Notes under the pieces: generated by a model | The model's input: the letters and a program-made list of their open reading frames with translations, nothing else | The model's database searches: none | What the model was told of the DNA's origin: nothing | Origin: Vitis vinifera | Lineage: Eukaryota > Streptophyta > Magnoliopsida > Vitales > Vitaceae | Direction of reading: 5' to 3' | DNA length: 64,000 bases | Assembly (NCBI RefSeq): GCF_030704535.1 | Contig: NC_081820.1 | Location: 20,773,001 to 20,837,000, forward strand | Program-made: the position numbers and the translations under genes | Shown here: piece after piece, positions 23,800 through 36,631 of the stretch | Layout: every line of letters begins with the position of its first letter | Position numbering within the stretch: the first letter of the stretch is position 1

Positions 23800-26380
23800 T
23801 TCAATGATAAAATGAGCAAATAAGTGTAAGCAAAGTTTATGGAACCTTAAACAAGAGTGGAAGAAAGAGAAGATAAACTCAAAATTTTAAGTACAAAGTT
23901 GTGAATAGAATGCTCAAAATAGGAGAATGAAAGATCAATTGTTCTGTAAGGAACAATTAGTGACACTAAGCATCAACATGTGGTCATCCTAGCTAATGTC
24001 AAAACAATGATCACTTAAACAACGAAGCAATAGAAAGCTAAAGGAAAGGATGATGATGATGATGATTAATCATCTTAGAAGACCTTTGATCGTTTCGATT
24101 GATGGATTAAATAATTAATCATCTTGTACGCAAAACCTCTAATTGTTCAAGCACAAGAACATACAATGATCAATCCTTCAAGCTTGTTTCTTTAATTGTC
24201 CTATAAACTTTGATGAGCAAGTATAGAGTGATTATCAACCTAGATGAACAAGGATCTTTAGTGGTGTAGATTTTTGAAGCATTTAGTAGAATCTCACTCA
24301 ACCTTAGGTCAGAAGCAACTAGTTAAGGAAGAAGGATTATCGTCGAAGAATGGAAGATCTTAGTAGATTTAAGCTCTTGGTGAATTTATCAATTTATTAT
24401 ATTTGTCAAGAATTAACAAATTTCAACTACTAATTTTGAAATAATCTTCAAATCCATGACATTATTATTTTATTTCAACCATTTCTATTTTTACTTGTGA
24501 TTTGACACCTATACTCAAGGGATTACAATTTGAAATATTTGGACTTGAGGGCTTTGAAACTTATATAGCATACAATTCAACCGACCCAAATCTCATCTAT
24601 TAGCCCAAGGTTTCCCCATAGTGTATTTGATGATTATAAAACAAATGATATATATTTAGTTACATAATTGAGTGTTTATCATAGGTTTTAAAGTTAATAA
24701 GCTAATAAAATTCAACTCGAGCAAAGGATGTAAGATTATGCATTGTGGACGTTTCTTCAAGCTTAAAAATTAATGCTAAGTTGTTTTTAAATATAATGTT
24801 TAGGCACTCTAGGTTGAAATTGCATGAGAAATGGTTTAAGTAGCTCAATTTTTCTGCTTTAAATTGAAAACTCATCTGATTGAACCCTTAATTGTCATGA
24901 GTTTTTTTTTTTAAAAAATTGGATAAAATAAAATCAACTTTAAAATAAGGGCAATTCATTTTTAAAAGGTTTTCAAAAACCATAGAGAGTATTGTTATAG
25001 CCGGTTCCCAAACTTTTCAATGCTTAAAACTTCTAAAGATATTCAATTTTAGGAAATTTGAGAGAAACCAATTGATTGCCTAATTGACCGATTGAGTTTT
25101 AGTGAAGGGTGTTTTCAACATAGCTAATAGTCAAACATCGCTTGAGGAGGGAATCTTGACTAGTTAACTTGTTTGGCTCTAACAATCACCTGAAATTCCT
25201 CCAATGGCTAGTTTTTGTCCATTATCCAATCAATGGGTTAAACTAAAACCATACTTAATGAGTAGTTTTGCTCTCAAATTCTTATTTACAACCCTTTTAC
25301 TTTATTTATGAGTTTACCAAATCTTTAAATTTACTCTTACATCACATTAAAGAACTTTAGTAATTTTTTTAAGTTCACTATTCTATTCACTTGCTAATCC
25401 TAATTAGTGCACCTTAACCCCTATTTTATCTTTATACCTGAGTTTCAATTTGCAAATTAGGAAGAGACATTTAGAAATTTTTTTCACATATCATGTGAAA
25501 AGGTTATTTCAAGTGTGTGGGGTCGCTTGAGTGGTTATAAAGACCTATTGAAATCCTAAATTCAATTATATAAGATTTGAAGGCTTTAGTTGGAAGAATC
25601 CTTACATTAGTGGTTCAAACTTAAATTCAATTATTGAATCACTATACAAATTTTAGAACCCCATTTATGGATCACATTTTGAAATTAGATTAATATATAC
25701 ATTTTTTATCCAACAAATAGATTTTTGAAATAAGGATATTTTATAAAAGGGATAAAACAACAGTAAAAAAAAAAAAAATACCTTCACTTTCTGAAAAGCA
25801 TGGAATATGATCAAGTATGATCCTTCTTGAATAAGAATAGTCTCTATCAATTTTTTTTTTTTTTTATATATATACATATCGTGTCTAAACAAATTTTGAT
25901 TAAAAATCAATAAATTTGTTTTGACAAGTAGGAAGACCAAATGGTTATATTTCTCTAAAATATCTTTGAGGATCCCATAAGAAAATCTTCTAGGATGGAT
26001 GGATCATGATAGTGAACTCTGATTTGTCCATGCCCAAATCAATTAGCCATGTTAATGAACTGTGGTTTGCGGATATGCACCATAAGTCGCCTGAGTCTAA
26101 TTAAAAAATTATGGGTTGATCAACAAGTTGGTACGACCATATGAATGATAAATAAAACAAATGAATCCCAATTTTTCTATGCATTGAATGGGCTTATATA
26201 ATAATGCTCCTTTGACAATTCTAGCTGAACTGGTAGATGATTAAGGTTTTTTCTTAACACGAAATTTTTAATTAATTGTCTAAAGACATTGGTAGTACTA
26301 AAGAGTTCATGTGATTCATGTATACGTAACAAAATCACTTAGATGGTCCGAAGATCTTTACGCCATTGCTTGCTTAGTCT
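23800..26380. other. AT-rich intergenic DNA, nothing recognised
   Basis: No coding or RNA gene was recognised. Two A/T homopolymer-rich stretches at about 25760-25880 are simple sequence. Confidence 0.5.
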
Positions 26381-26404
26381 AACTAACACGTTTAAGAAAA
26401 ATAC

Positions 26405-26735
26405 GAGCCTTCTAAAAAATATGAGCTTGTTTGACAACTGGTTTTTGTTTTTTAATAACAGTTTTTTATTCTTAAAATCAAAAAATTGTTTTTTAAATTT
26501 GAAAACACATTTAATAAGTGCTTTTAAAAACATAAATTTATGAGAACTTATTCTAAACGCAAGTGTTTTATAATAACATATTTTAATTGATTTTTTGAAA
26601 TACACTTAAAAAAAAAGTAAAAATATAAAAAGAATTTAAAAATAAAACACTGTAAATAAAAATTATTTTTAATAAATATTTGGATATACATCATACAACT
26701 GATTTTAAAAACTGTTTTCGAAAACGTTCTCAATC
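26405..26735. mobile_element. Possible MITE
   Basis: The left end GAGCTTGTTTGACAACTGG followed by TTTTTGTTTTTTAATAACAG and the right end ACTGATTTTAAAAACTGTTTTCG are imperfect inverted repeats of a type common in plant MITEs. The interior is AT-rich and non-coding. Confidence 0.45.
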
Positions 26736-26759
26736 ATATTATGATTTGGATGAATATAA

Positions 26760-27535
26760 GAATTAGGCTATGAACATGCCCTTGTTTGCTTTGTGGGAAA
26801 TTCATGATTTCGCAAATAATGGAGAGGAGAGGAACCCTTTGTTTCACAAATGGTGATGATGATGGGATATGGATTCTTTGGGGTCTCAAATCACAGCTAC
26901 ATTGGAAATTTGGAAGCAAGCCAAGCGACAGTCTTGTGTGTCGGTTGGCAGGGGGAAAGAGACGTGGGGATTTAACCTGAAATAGCCTGTGCTAAGACTT
27001 TGCATTGCAAATGTTGGTAGAATAGCAGTTAGCCTTAAATTTGGGTTTCATTGTGGGGTCATTATCAAGGATGAACAATGAAAAATGTTTCCCTGAGCTA
27101 ATGGTCAGTATGCATATATGTATATATGACCTTAAAGCATTCTGAGATAAGCCATTGTTAATTTTTTGGTGCTAGAAACATTTTGTTTTGCCATTTTTGT
27201 TTCTATATTCAATTCCATTTCTAGAGTCCATTGGCGCAGGGACAAATCATTGAGGTCTGTAGTTTCATGGCAGGAGCCCATGACCCAGGTTGTGGGTGAC
27301 AAAATACCAGTGGAAGTAGTGTTAATCATTTCACACACAAAGACCTTCAACATTCTAGGTCTCCATAAAAATAAACTTGGAAGGATAGTAAGAGATTCAA
27401 CATTAATTTCACACACAATGTATTTGCAAATTATGTATTGTTGATCCTACTAATAGTGTCACTATCAGTGAGTTACAAAGCCACATCAAACAGGACTTCC
27501 AAGAGTCCATTTCCCCACAGCCCAACGTGGGTTAG
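26760..27535. other. Non-coding DNA downstream of NRPB6
   Basis: It is less AT-rich than its surroundings. The part nearest 27536 is probably NRPB6 3' UTR. Open frames on both strands at 27132-27444 overlap each other and resemble no protein family. Confidence 0.45.
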
Positions 27536-30500
27536 TCAATCACCTCCAACTTGCCTCTTCCATGAATCCTCTACAATCAATTCATCCACTCCCCAATCTT
27601 CATAACTGGAAAAACCCCCACAACCAATGATTAATGTAAAGAAAACGAGAACCAAACAGAAGCAACAATAAGACAATAGTAACTTTTCAAAATAAGAATG
27701 TTATTGTTACCTTCCATCAGGCAGGTAGCGGCGGATGGTGAAGGGTATCTTCCGCTCACGAAGTTCCTTCATTGCAATCTAAAACAATTAGACAAAGGAA
27801 TATCAGAGTCATGAAGCACAGAGGGGAAACTTGTGGAATTAGTGGTACAGCAGACGAAATGAATGAGTGCTTCCAATCTGTTGCGTAATCAACATAGATC
27901 AATAAAATCAAAACAGGAAATTGAAGAGGGTAAGAGGCAAGATAAAAAGATAGGGGAAGCTGCTACTACAAACTCAGAATTACCATCCTTCCTGCAATTG
28001 TGAGTTTTCTTTTCTCATTGTCGTATTTATTTGTTTATTTAAAAATGAGATAGTGAGAACAAGACAAGGTTTGCAATGTTGCAGATGAGTAATGTAGTAA
28101 GGAGCATGAGAATAGAAGGTAAAACCAAAAATGGCATGGCTGCAGTTATGGGAAAAGACACGTTAAATTAATTAAAAGGGAAAAAAAAGGGTGTGTTTAC
28201 AGTTCTAATAATGTAGAACACAAAGACAATAACAAATTCCCAACTTCAATTAGTTGAGATAACACTTCATTTAGCAGAGCTCACTCATGTAACAGGGGAA
28301 CTGCCACCAACTAAAATGATGAAATTCAAAAGACCAGCACAATTCTTAAAGAATCATACCTCAAGTGGATCTGTCTCACCCTCCAATTCAACCATCACAG
28401 GCGCATTCATGCTGCCCAACCCACATGAAAATTTGTTAAATCGTTAAGGCATCAACCAACTTGATTAAAAGGATTTTAGACTAAAAAGTTAAGAAAACCA
28501 AACCTGATCTGCAGAGCACGGGTACCCAAGATTCTTGCTCTCTCATATTTTGTCATATACTTTGAAGTCTTTCTGGGCCGTTCTACCGTCTCATGTACTT
28601 CTTTTTCTTGCTCTTCAAGAGCATCTGGAACATCTTCATTGTTATTATTTTCGGCTTCTTCCTCTGCACCCTCCTGTCAATTATTCCAGCAATATTTTAA
28701 TCAATTCATTTATAAGCAAATAATGTTAAAGTGCATCAGATGAATTCACGAAGCAAATCAAAATAATAGTTTCATACTTCAATCTCAGGCTCTGGCGGCT
28801 CATCCTCATATCTGCATCAACAAAATTCATCAAATATTTAAAATTCCACTATGCTATAATATTACAGATAGCCATTGTACATTCATATGGTACATTCTGT
28901 AATCTACATGAGAATGATGGGACTTATAAACTATGCCTTTAAGGCAAGGAACTGGAGGATAGCAGAGAATAAGGTCATGGAGCAATTCCTGTTATGACTC
29001 CAAAGTCAGTGTGACACGAATGATGAAATCAGACCCCTTAGCACAATTTGGATGAGAAAACAAGAAATAGCCAACAAACTTTGTGTAAATCACCATCAGG
29101 AAACAACTGAAAAGGGCTACATTCTTGACACACATGAGCCTTACCATACATTTAATGTTTGGAAAATTTGAGGGAAAATGCAAGGGAAAGCAAATAAAGA
29201 GGAAAAGAAGGTTAAGGAAAAGAAGAAATAGATTTAAATTTAATAAATTATTTTTTTTATGTCTCTTCAAACTCATTTCACTTAATTTTTTTTTTTTTTT
29301 TTTTCTGGTTGATTCCTGAAAATTTTGAGGGGAAACATAGATGGAAAGAAAAAGATAGGGGAAAAAAAAAAGATTCAAAGTTAATAAATTATTTTTATAT
29401 ACTTCTTTAAACTGGTTTCACTTAGGTTGTGTTTGGTTTTCGAAAAATACTATGGAAAGAAAAGAAATGTAAAAGAAAATGATTTTCTCATATTTGGTTG
29501 TCCTATAAAAAATATTAAAGAAAATCAAATATAATTAAAACTAGCTAAAAACTTATATATTTTTAAATTATTTAATATGTATATCGATAAATTAAAATAA
29601 GTAAAATGAGTTTGAAATAACAAATAAAAATAATTTATCAACTTTTAACCTACTTTTTTTTTCCTTCACTTTTTATTTCCTTCTACTTTTCTTTTATATT
29701 TTCTTTCCCTAACATTTTCCCTCAAATTTTATAGAAACCAAACATTATTTTTTCTTTTATAATAAAGAATAAATAATTTGAAAATACATAAAAAAATATG
29801 AGAAGATGAACCAAACATGTGATATCAATTTTTCTTAGCATTTTTTTTTCCTTTCCTTATGCTATATTTGGTTCTTGGAAAATTTAAAGGAAAATGCGAG
29901 AGAAAGGAAATAGAGAGGAAGAATAGAAGTAAAGACAAAATGAAAGAAAATAAAAAAAACAAATTTAAAGTTAATAAATTATTTTTATATATTTCTTTAA
30001 ACTCATTTCACTTATTTTCCTCTTCTGTATGAATATTAAATAATTTGAAAATACATAAGTTTCTAACTAATTTGAATTATATTTGATTTTATTTCATTTT
30101 TTCCATGGTAAACTAAATATGAGAAAATCATTTTCCTTAACATTTTTTTTTATCTTCCTTTAGTACTTTCCAGGAACCAAACATAGCCTTAGTACTTTTG
30201 GGAGCCAAACATAGCAATGAAACCCCCTAAAAGGGTATGACTATCTTGGGATTGTAGTTCAATTGGTCAAAGCCCCACCTTTAGGTAAACCAAATTTAAG
30301 AAAATCATTTTCCTGAGTATTTTTTTCCCTTTCCTTAGTACTTTCCATGAACGAAAAATAGCATTAATGTGTTGCAAATATGAGTCTAATATGCTACAAA
30401 CATAATGAAAAATGGGATCAATATTTATTTCACTGTCTCAAAGCTTATTTTATAGCTACGTTAGGAAATTGATCATATGCAACATATTATTTTACAGATT

Positions 30501-31418
30501 TAAGCAAACAGAGTTCCCTAGTCCTTTTGAGTGTAGGCATATGGTTCACTAGTCCTTCTGGTCCAGATATATCACATTGCAACCTGATACCTGGATGATT
30601 CATCGCTAATATTTGTTCTAAATTTCTATCCCAAATATATAAGGAGTTAGCTAGTTGAGTGAAGTGTATACCATGACTGTTCTGTCTCTCAATAAATACA
30701 TAAATTGCACAGGTAATGCAGGTTATTTCAGAGTTAAAGTTGTGCCTAATCCGATCGGGAAAACAATTTATCAGGCAATGAGCCATGGTATGATTCCAAT
30801 ATCAAAAACACAAAAGTAGGGAATCACAATATGGCATTGTTAGAAGCAAGGATTTGACCAATAAGAAAAGTTAGGCTCCCCGGACGGAATGGTGCCATTA
30901 AATAGCATAAAAAACTAAGCCTATAACCGTAGCCATTTCAATATAATTCATAAGGAAACATTTAAAGATCTCAAAACCCTGTGTTGCTTATTTAAAAAAA
31001 AAAATAAAAAATGGGAATTCACGATTTTCAATGGATTAAAACTGGGAGACCTATTTGCCACAACCATTACCCTACGATCATTCGTTTGGTTGCTGAGAAA
31101 GTTTTAAAACAATAACATTCACATGCAAGAAAGCATTATCAGAACCTATTTGTCTCCACCAAAGTTGAAAACGAAAAAATCCCAAAATTTTCCCCTCAAC
31201 CTCTGTTTAGGTGTGGAGAATTCCAGCCCAAACAATCAGAACTTAAAATTCGAAATTTTAATTTCCCCTCTTTTCGCCATCTTTTCTCGACAACCAACAG
31301 AAAATTACCAAGCCACAAACAGGATTGAAGGACAAAAGATAAAATCTAAAATTCTGAAAATGCGAGTAAAAGGAGGGACGAACCCCATATCCACGTCGTT
31401 GTACTCTTCGTCCGCCAT
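27536..31418 (-). CDS. NRPB6: RNA polymerases I, II, III (and IV/V) subunit RPABC2 / NRPB6
   Basis: Six minus-strand exons with GT-AG borders and consistent phases: 31418-31384, 28811-28778, 28673-28504, 28411-28360, 27778-27711 and 27605-27536, giving 142 aa. The N-terminus [23 protein letters not shown] is the acidic tail typical of plant RPB6. The core follows: [49 protein letters not shown], then [32 protein letters not shown]. This small subunit is shared by all nuclear RNA polymerases and stabilises the clamp and assembly. Arabidopsis NRPB6A, from memory, has about 144 aa, so the gene is complete. The first intron (28812-31383) is 2.6 kb and full of MITEs. The promoter side ends 62 bp upstream of the ATG against a duplicated transposon-bearing segment. 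Confidence 0.96.
29130..30370. mobile_element. Cluster of related MITEs in NRPB6 intron 1
   Basis: At least two full copies are visible: about 29424-29750 (TTGTGTTTGGTTTTCGAAAAA to ATAGAAACCAAACATTA, shown here in part) and about 29870-30188 (GCTATATTTGGTTCTTGG to CCAGGAACCAAACATAGC). Half copies lie at about 29130-29420 and 30280-30370. Ends are imperfect inverted repeats of TTTGGTTCYTGGAAA type, with AATAAATTATTTTTATATA inside. The family also occurs at 18.1 kb. Confidence 0.75.
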
Positions 31419-31461
31419 CGTCGATTGATGAAGGTGCCGTCTCTCTCTGCTTTCTACGCAA

Positions 31462-31499
31462 AAACCCTAGCTGGGTGCGTTGAATAGTCCACTAGCCCA
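31462..31499 (-). promoter_or_regulatory. NRPB6 proximal promoter: telo-box and site II motif
   Basis: AAACCCTA (telo-box) is at 31462-31469 and TGGGCT (site II, minus strand) at 31494-31499, 44 and 76 bases upstream of the ATG. In plants this pair is common in promoters of growth-linked genes such as those for ribosomal proteins. The telo-box lies outside and the site II motif inside the duplicated segment that begins at 31480. Confidence 0.55.
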
Positions 31500-31552
31500 C
31501 GGGAGAAACAAAAGTGATGGTAACTTTAAAAGCGATATTTAAAAGCTAAAAT

Positions 31553-32906
31553 CAGGGATTGAAAAATCGAAAAAATATCGCCGATATTTCGAAGAAATAT
31601 CGGATATCGGACGGCGCCGAAACGATAATCGTCACCGATTATCGATCGACGGAAAAATCGACAAAAAATCGGCAAATCGGCGAAATACCGATTTATCGGA
31701 AAATTTCCCGATATTTTCCTACCAGTCCAGCCCGCGCACAGGATACAAAATCTGGCTCAAAAATGTGGATTTAGGGTTCGTGAAATTTAAATCCAATGGC
31801 ACAACAACAAAGAGACCCTTAAAACAGATCCAGAAAACACAGGGAGCAAAAGAAAAGCAAATTTTTTGGTTTTCTTTGGGGGTTTTGAATGGATTTTCTC
31901 GGAAATCAAACGAGAATGAATTTTCCCGGAAATCAAATGGGGGATGGATTTTCTTGGGAATCAAACGGGGGTTGCAAAAAAAATAATATCAACGTGATTA
32001 GATTAGTACCTGCGAGGATTGAGAGTGGCAGAGGAAGATAGGTCTTTTTAGGAAGAGGAACTCTCTTGGCTGGAGGGCAGCTTCAGCGGTGGAGGGCAGC
32101 TTCAGAAAAGGGGAAAGGGGAATTCTCTCGGCTGGAGGGCAACTTCAGAAGTGGGTGGCCCTTTTAATTTTTAGATTTAGTAGAGGTAAAAAAAAAAAAA
32201 AAAACCAATCATGAGAGCAATTTTCCTCTACCCATATAAATAATTATAAATTATTGAATTTTATTTTGATTATTAAATAAATTAATATTAATAAAAAAAA
32301 GTTGTTACTATATGTTTTTAATAAAATTTTAAAAATTAAATCTCAAATAAAATATTTATATAAATTAATTTAATTTTCATTTAAAATATAATAAAACATG
32401 TTTTAATAAAAATATTTTAAAATTTTTTAAATAAACATTATCTTCAGCAAATTGGGTCATCTTCATCTAACAATATAATGAAATCACATCGATCTCTTCC
32501 TTAGTATAAGGACTATTGTAATATAATATGTATTATATTTTTGTATAAATTGTTTTTATTCAATAAAATCAAATATTTTTTAATTCAATTCTAACTCTAT
32601 ATACTTTCAAAATTCATATATATTATTTTTAAAATTCAAATATCAAATCTACCAATATATCTTTGTTTAAAATATCTTCTTAATTATATATATGTCAATT
32701 ACACTTACAAGATAACTTTAAAATGTGTATTTTTACTTATTTTATCATTTTTAAAAGTTTTTTCAAGCATTTCTATTATTTTTAAATAATTTTCACTTTA
32801 TCGATATTTGTGAAAAAAATATCCACCGATATTTCTCCGATATTTCCGATATATCCGTAAAATCGAAGTACCGATATATCCGTAAAAACCGATATTTCAA
32901 TCCTTG
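31553..32906. mobile_element. Non-autonomous hAT-type transposon (1354 bp)
   Basis: Terminal inverted repeats CAGGGATTGAAAAATCG and (inverted right end) CAAGGATTGAAATATCGG; perfect 8 bp target duplication GCTAAAAT at 31545-31552 and 32907-32914. Both fit the hAT superfamily. Subterminal regions carry many CGATAT words (ATATCGG, CCGATATTT, CCGATATATCCG), likely transposase-binding sites. The short open frames inside (31719-31986) are not recognisable and no transposase is encoded. A short repeat GGAGGGCAGCTTCAG occurs twice at about 32073-32105, with a variant near 32135. The paralogous segment at 12.3 kb provides the empty site. Confidence 0.93.
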
Positions 32907-33787
32907 GCTAAAATAGAAATGATATTGTATTTTTTCTATATTTATTTTTCTATTTACTCATGTATATATAGTAAAGAAAGTGAGGAAATAAAAATTTTAA
33001 ATTAAGTTTATAAATTTATTTTATTTTAATAATTTTATCTCCCTTTTCAATAAAAAAAATTAAAAATTTAAGGCAATTTTGGTTGCACTTTTGTTTTTAA
33101 AATTAAAATTTTGAACATAATTCTAAAACTCATGTTTGATGGTTTGTTTTTCATTACTAAAAGAAGGTAAAAATTAATTTAATATATTCCAAAACCTATC
33201 AAAGTTTAATCTATTTTGCCAAACACAATCAAAGCTTTTCTAATAATTTGATTAAAAAAAAGTTTTTGAATTTATTTTCTATGATTTTCTTTGTTCGACG
33301 AAGAAGTTTTAAACAAGTTTTTGAGCTAATTTTCTTTCATTTGTTTATTTACAAATATAAATATATGAATAAAAATATTATGTTTATTTTATAGACTTTT
33401 TTTTGTACCGAATACCTTGTTCATAATCACATTATTTCTACTTATAAATTTTATTACTTAGAACTTTTTATGTTACTCACATTTTCATACTTAGATTACA
33501 ATTTTTATATATTAATACTTTGCTTATATTTTTATTTTTGATTATATTCTTCATATCCTAATAACATTTTTTGAATCTTGGTCATACTTTTTCATACATA
33601 GGTTATACATACATAGGTTATACAAATTTGTTCTCTTAGACCTCGTGAAAATTTGGCAATTTTTGTGACACCAAACTATAAAACATTGGTAGCATGTCAA
33701 AAGAATTTTACACTATCTTTGTGGCACAATAACTCATGGTCTTACTTTCAGTGCTTCATCCTCTCTCCATCCTCTCTTCATTTGTAT

Positions 33788-34209
33788 TTTTCTTTTGGAG
33801 ATAATTTGGTTTGTTGGTTTTCATCCAAATAATGAATTGTATCTCATAGTAATATGGAGTTAGAAAATCAAGCATTGGCTAATGTTATAGTTGAACTTTT
33901 ATAGTTTCAATATTTTTGCCGTTGCATCTTATTTTGCCTTCTGCATTATTGGTCTAGTGTGATAATATTAGTGTTGATTAATTTGCTTCTAATCCCGAGT
34001 TTCATGCTAGAATGAAACACATTGAAATTGATTTTCATTTTATTTGGGATATGGTTCTTCGTTAGGATTTAATGATGCAATGTGTTCCTTCTTCAAATTA
34101 ATTTGTAGATATCTTGACAAATCATCTTCCTTCTTCTTGGTTTATAGAACTTGAGGGCAAATATTTGTTATTAATTCAACAAGATTCTAATTAATTAGAG
34201 ATTGGTTAA
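33788..34209 (+). pseudogene. Ty1/copia RNase H relic (copy 2)
   Basis: Counterpart of 13254-13668, with the same frame breaks: ENQALANVIVELL, NPEFHARMKHIEIDFHFIWDMVLR, then SSWFIELEGKYLLL. It is part of the duplicated segment and encodes nothing intact. Confidence 0.85.
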
Positions 34210-35399
34210 TTTATTAACTCTTTTGTAAATAGAAGTTTCCCGAACCTTATCCCATCCTTTCAAGCCTTCCCAAAATATCTATATATTTCCTTTCTAGTTT
34301 CTTAACTTTCACTATTATCATACATTTTTTCTATCCAAACAAAAATGACAAGAGATATTAAAGGCATTTAATAAAATTTAATGATTAATGTTTGTGAGTT
34401 AAGACGAGTTAAAAAAAAATCATGTTTTTCTTTTTTCTTAAAATTTATTATTTAATTTGTTACTTTAAGTATTAAAGATATTTATTAAAATTAATTTAAT
34501 ATTTTTTTTACATTATTAAATTTATATATTTAGCAAGTAATAAATTTGTTTCCCCATACGAAAAAAACAGATGTGCAATAAATGAAAAAGATACTTAAAA
34601 TTTGAAAAAAAAAACTATTTACTTTGATCTATCAGTTTAAATTATTGTAACACATGTATTTTTAATGTAACTAATAATTTAATTAAAACATTAAATTAAA
34701 TTATCAAATATTTTCCAATTTTAATGTCGAAATCAATGCTAAGCTAATTTTAATGTTTTTCATTCTTTTGGTTTCTTCCTCTTGAAAATATATACTATAC
34801 TACTCAAGTCAATACATACCTAACATACCCCCCTTGGTTTAATTTTTATTTTTATTTTCATTCTTTTGATTTTATTTCTCATTTTAATTGAGTGTCTTTC
34901 AAGGATTTATTCTGTCCACTACCCATCTCCATCATCCTATTCTGTCACTCAAGCAGTCCAATCCAAATCCATCAGTGATTCCTTCACATACCTCAATAGA
35001 GACAGTGTCTTGTCTTCATTAGTGGACTAAGGGAACCTGCTCAATATTTATATTTGATATATCTCCATTAGCCACCAAAATATCTGCTGCCAAAGGTTCT
35101 TATCTCCACATGCGTGAAAATTCAAATAATCAACTAATTAACTCATCCTAAATTTGATATGAATACGACTCCTTTAATAATAACTTGAGTTAATATGATT
35201 AATCTTTATATTTTTGACTCGATTAACCTATTTCTTATATAATATAAGTTAATCTAAAAAATTGGTTATATAAGTGGATACAAATCTAATCCAAACATGA
35301 TTAAGTTCAATCCTAACTCACAAAAAACATATTCAATTCGAGTTATATTAATGTATTATATCAAATTTTACGATCTTTATGCTTTGATGTAATGATTTT

Positions 35400-36025
35400 A
35401 AAAAAACACTTCAATTTTTTTGAAATATTCCAAAAATGCCCTCCAGTGATTCCCGATATCTTTCTTTCTTTTCATTCATACCTCTCTCCTTTATTATTAT
35501 TTTTAATTAGAAAAATCTTTTTTTTTTTAGAAATTAATAGGTGGTCATATATTGTTTTACTTTTAAAATTATCTTTTATTCAATATTATTTTATTTTATT
35601 TTATTGATTTAGATGTTTTTTGTAAATATTTTTTAAAATTTTAGTATAGTGATAAAAAAATTATTATTTTTAATTAGAAAAGTCTTTTTTTTTTTTATAG
35701 AAATTAATAGGTAATCATATATTGTTTTAATTTTAAAATTATCTTTTATTCAATGTTATTTTTTTTAGTGATTTAGATGTTTTTTCATTAATAAATTTTT
35801 TTTTTATTTATCATACCATTTTTTTTAATTAAAATTGTATGTCCTTTTTGGTAATTTATTAATATTAAAAGTGTTTTTATATTTATACAATATATTATAA
35901 AAAACACTTTAGAATCATTTTTTCTGATTATCATAAAAGTGTTTTTCACAAAAACACTATAACAGAAAACACTTCAAATAAAAACACTTTCACTAGAATC
36001 ACTACCAAACGGGCTCTAAGTATCA
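35400..36025. mobile_element. AT-rich MITE-like sequence with an internal tandem duplication
   Basis: The right end CACTACCAAACGGGCTC, preceded by repeated AAACACTT words, resembles MITE termini of the CGTTTGGTA type. Inside, about 150 bp is tandemly duplicated (about 35497-35640 and 35660-35800: TTTTTAATTAGAAAA-TCTTT, AGAAATTAATAGGT, TCATATATTGTTTTA). The left terminus is unclear and lies close to the duplication breakpoint at 35399. Confidence 0.5.
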
Positions 36026-36117
36026 GAAAACTCCTTGAGGTTTCTTATATATCAATGATTTCCCCTAAAGTTTCTGAACTATCAGTAATACATCAAATGC
36101 CTTTCTTGTATTACTAT

Positions 36118-36312
36118 TCCAGTCTTCCACCAGGTCCACAACTATGGCCCATAGCAGGCAACATCATCTTCTTGGCCGAAAGCCCACTTGGCTCAACTTG
36201 ACGGCCCAACTATCTCGTTGGAGGCTCGTAACTCAATCGATCGTCGTAGGCTCTTCTCCGGCGGCAGCCGCTGAAATTCTTAACACTCATGACACTGCAT
36301 TTTCTGGCATGT
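36118..36312 (+). pseudogene. P450 N-terminal relic
   Basis: The sequence reads PPGPQLWPIAGNI, then after a frame change LVTQSIVVGSSPAAAAEILNTHDTAFSGMYV. This matches PPGPYPWPIIGNLL and MVVASSPAAAMEVLKTHDRALSGRYV of the intact P450s downstream. About 80 bases between these blocks are lost or scrambled, and nothing of exon 2 follows. It is the 5'-most remnant of the array. Confidence 0.85.
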
Positions 36313-36631
36313 ATGTAACGGCCAGCTTCCTATTATTGTTCGGGTGTATTAGACCTTGTGAGATATGACTGGGACGTTGTATCTATAAAAGGTGATTATG
36401 GTATTTCATATTAGATGAGGAAAAAAAGTTCTTAATCTATACTACTATTGAAATATGACCTATTTGTTTACCATTTTCTCTCATAAGTCCCTTTGTTGAA
36501 TCAAACAATTTCCTGAATATCCTTACTCAATTACCCAAATATATCCGGCCCAAAGTTACCCAAAGCAATGGCCTATTAAAAAAGCCCAACTATGAGTGCC
36601 AATTCCTGTAATAAAGATGATAAGAGGTTAC

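Larger units (their letters stand above)
31480..35399 (+). repeat. Segmental duplication copy 2, split by a hAT-type insertion
   Basis: Same sequence as 12306-14824 after removing the insertion at 31553-32906 and one copy of its 8 bp target duplication: about 2558 versus 2519 bp. Small differences include an extra TATACATACATAGG-like repeat near 33600 and a replacement of about 50 bp near 34780-34840. Its left edge lies in the NRPB6 promoter. Confidence 0.92.

Noticed and set aside
27132-27444. Overlapping frames of about 93 codons on both strands
   Set aside because: Mutual overlap and position downstream of NRPB6 suggest 3' UTR or intergenic DNA.
12306-35399. The two 2.5 kb copies as LTRs of one giant retroelement
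   Set aside because: They contain pol-derived RNase H sequence themselves, lack PBS and polypurine tracts next to them, and two unrelated genes lie between.
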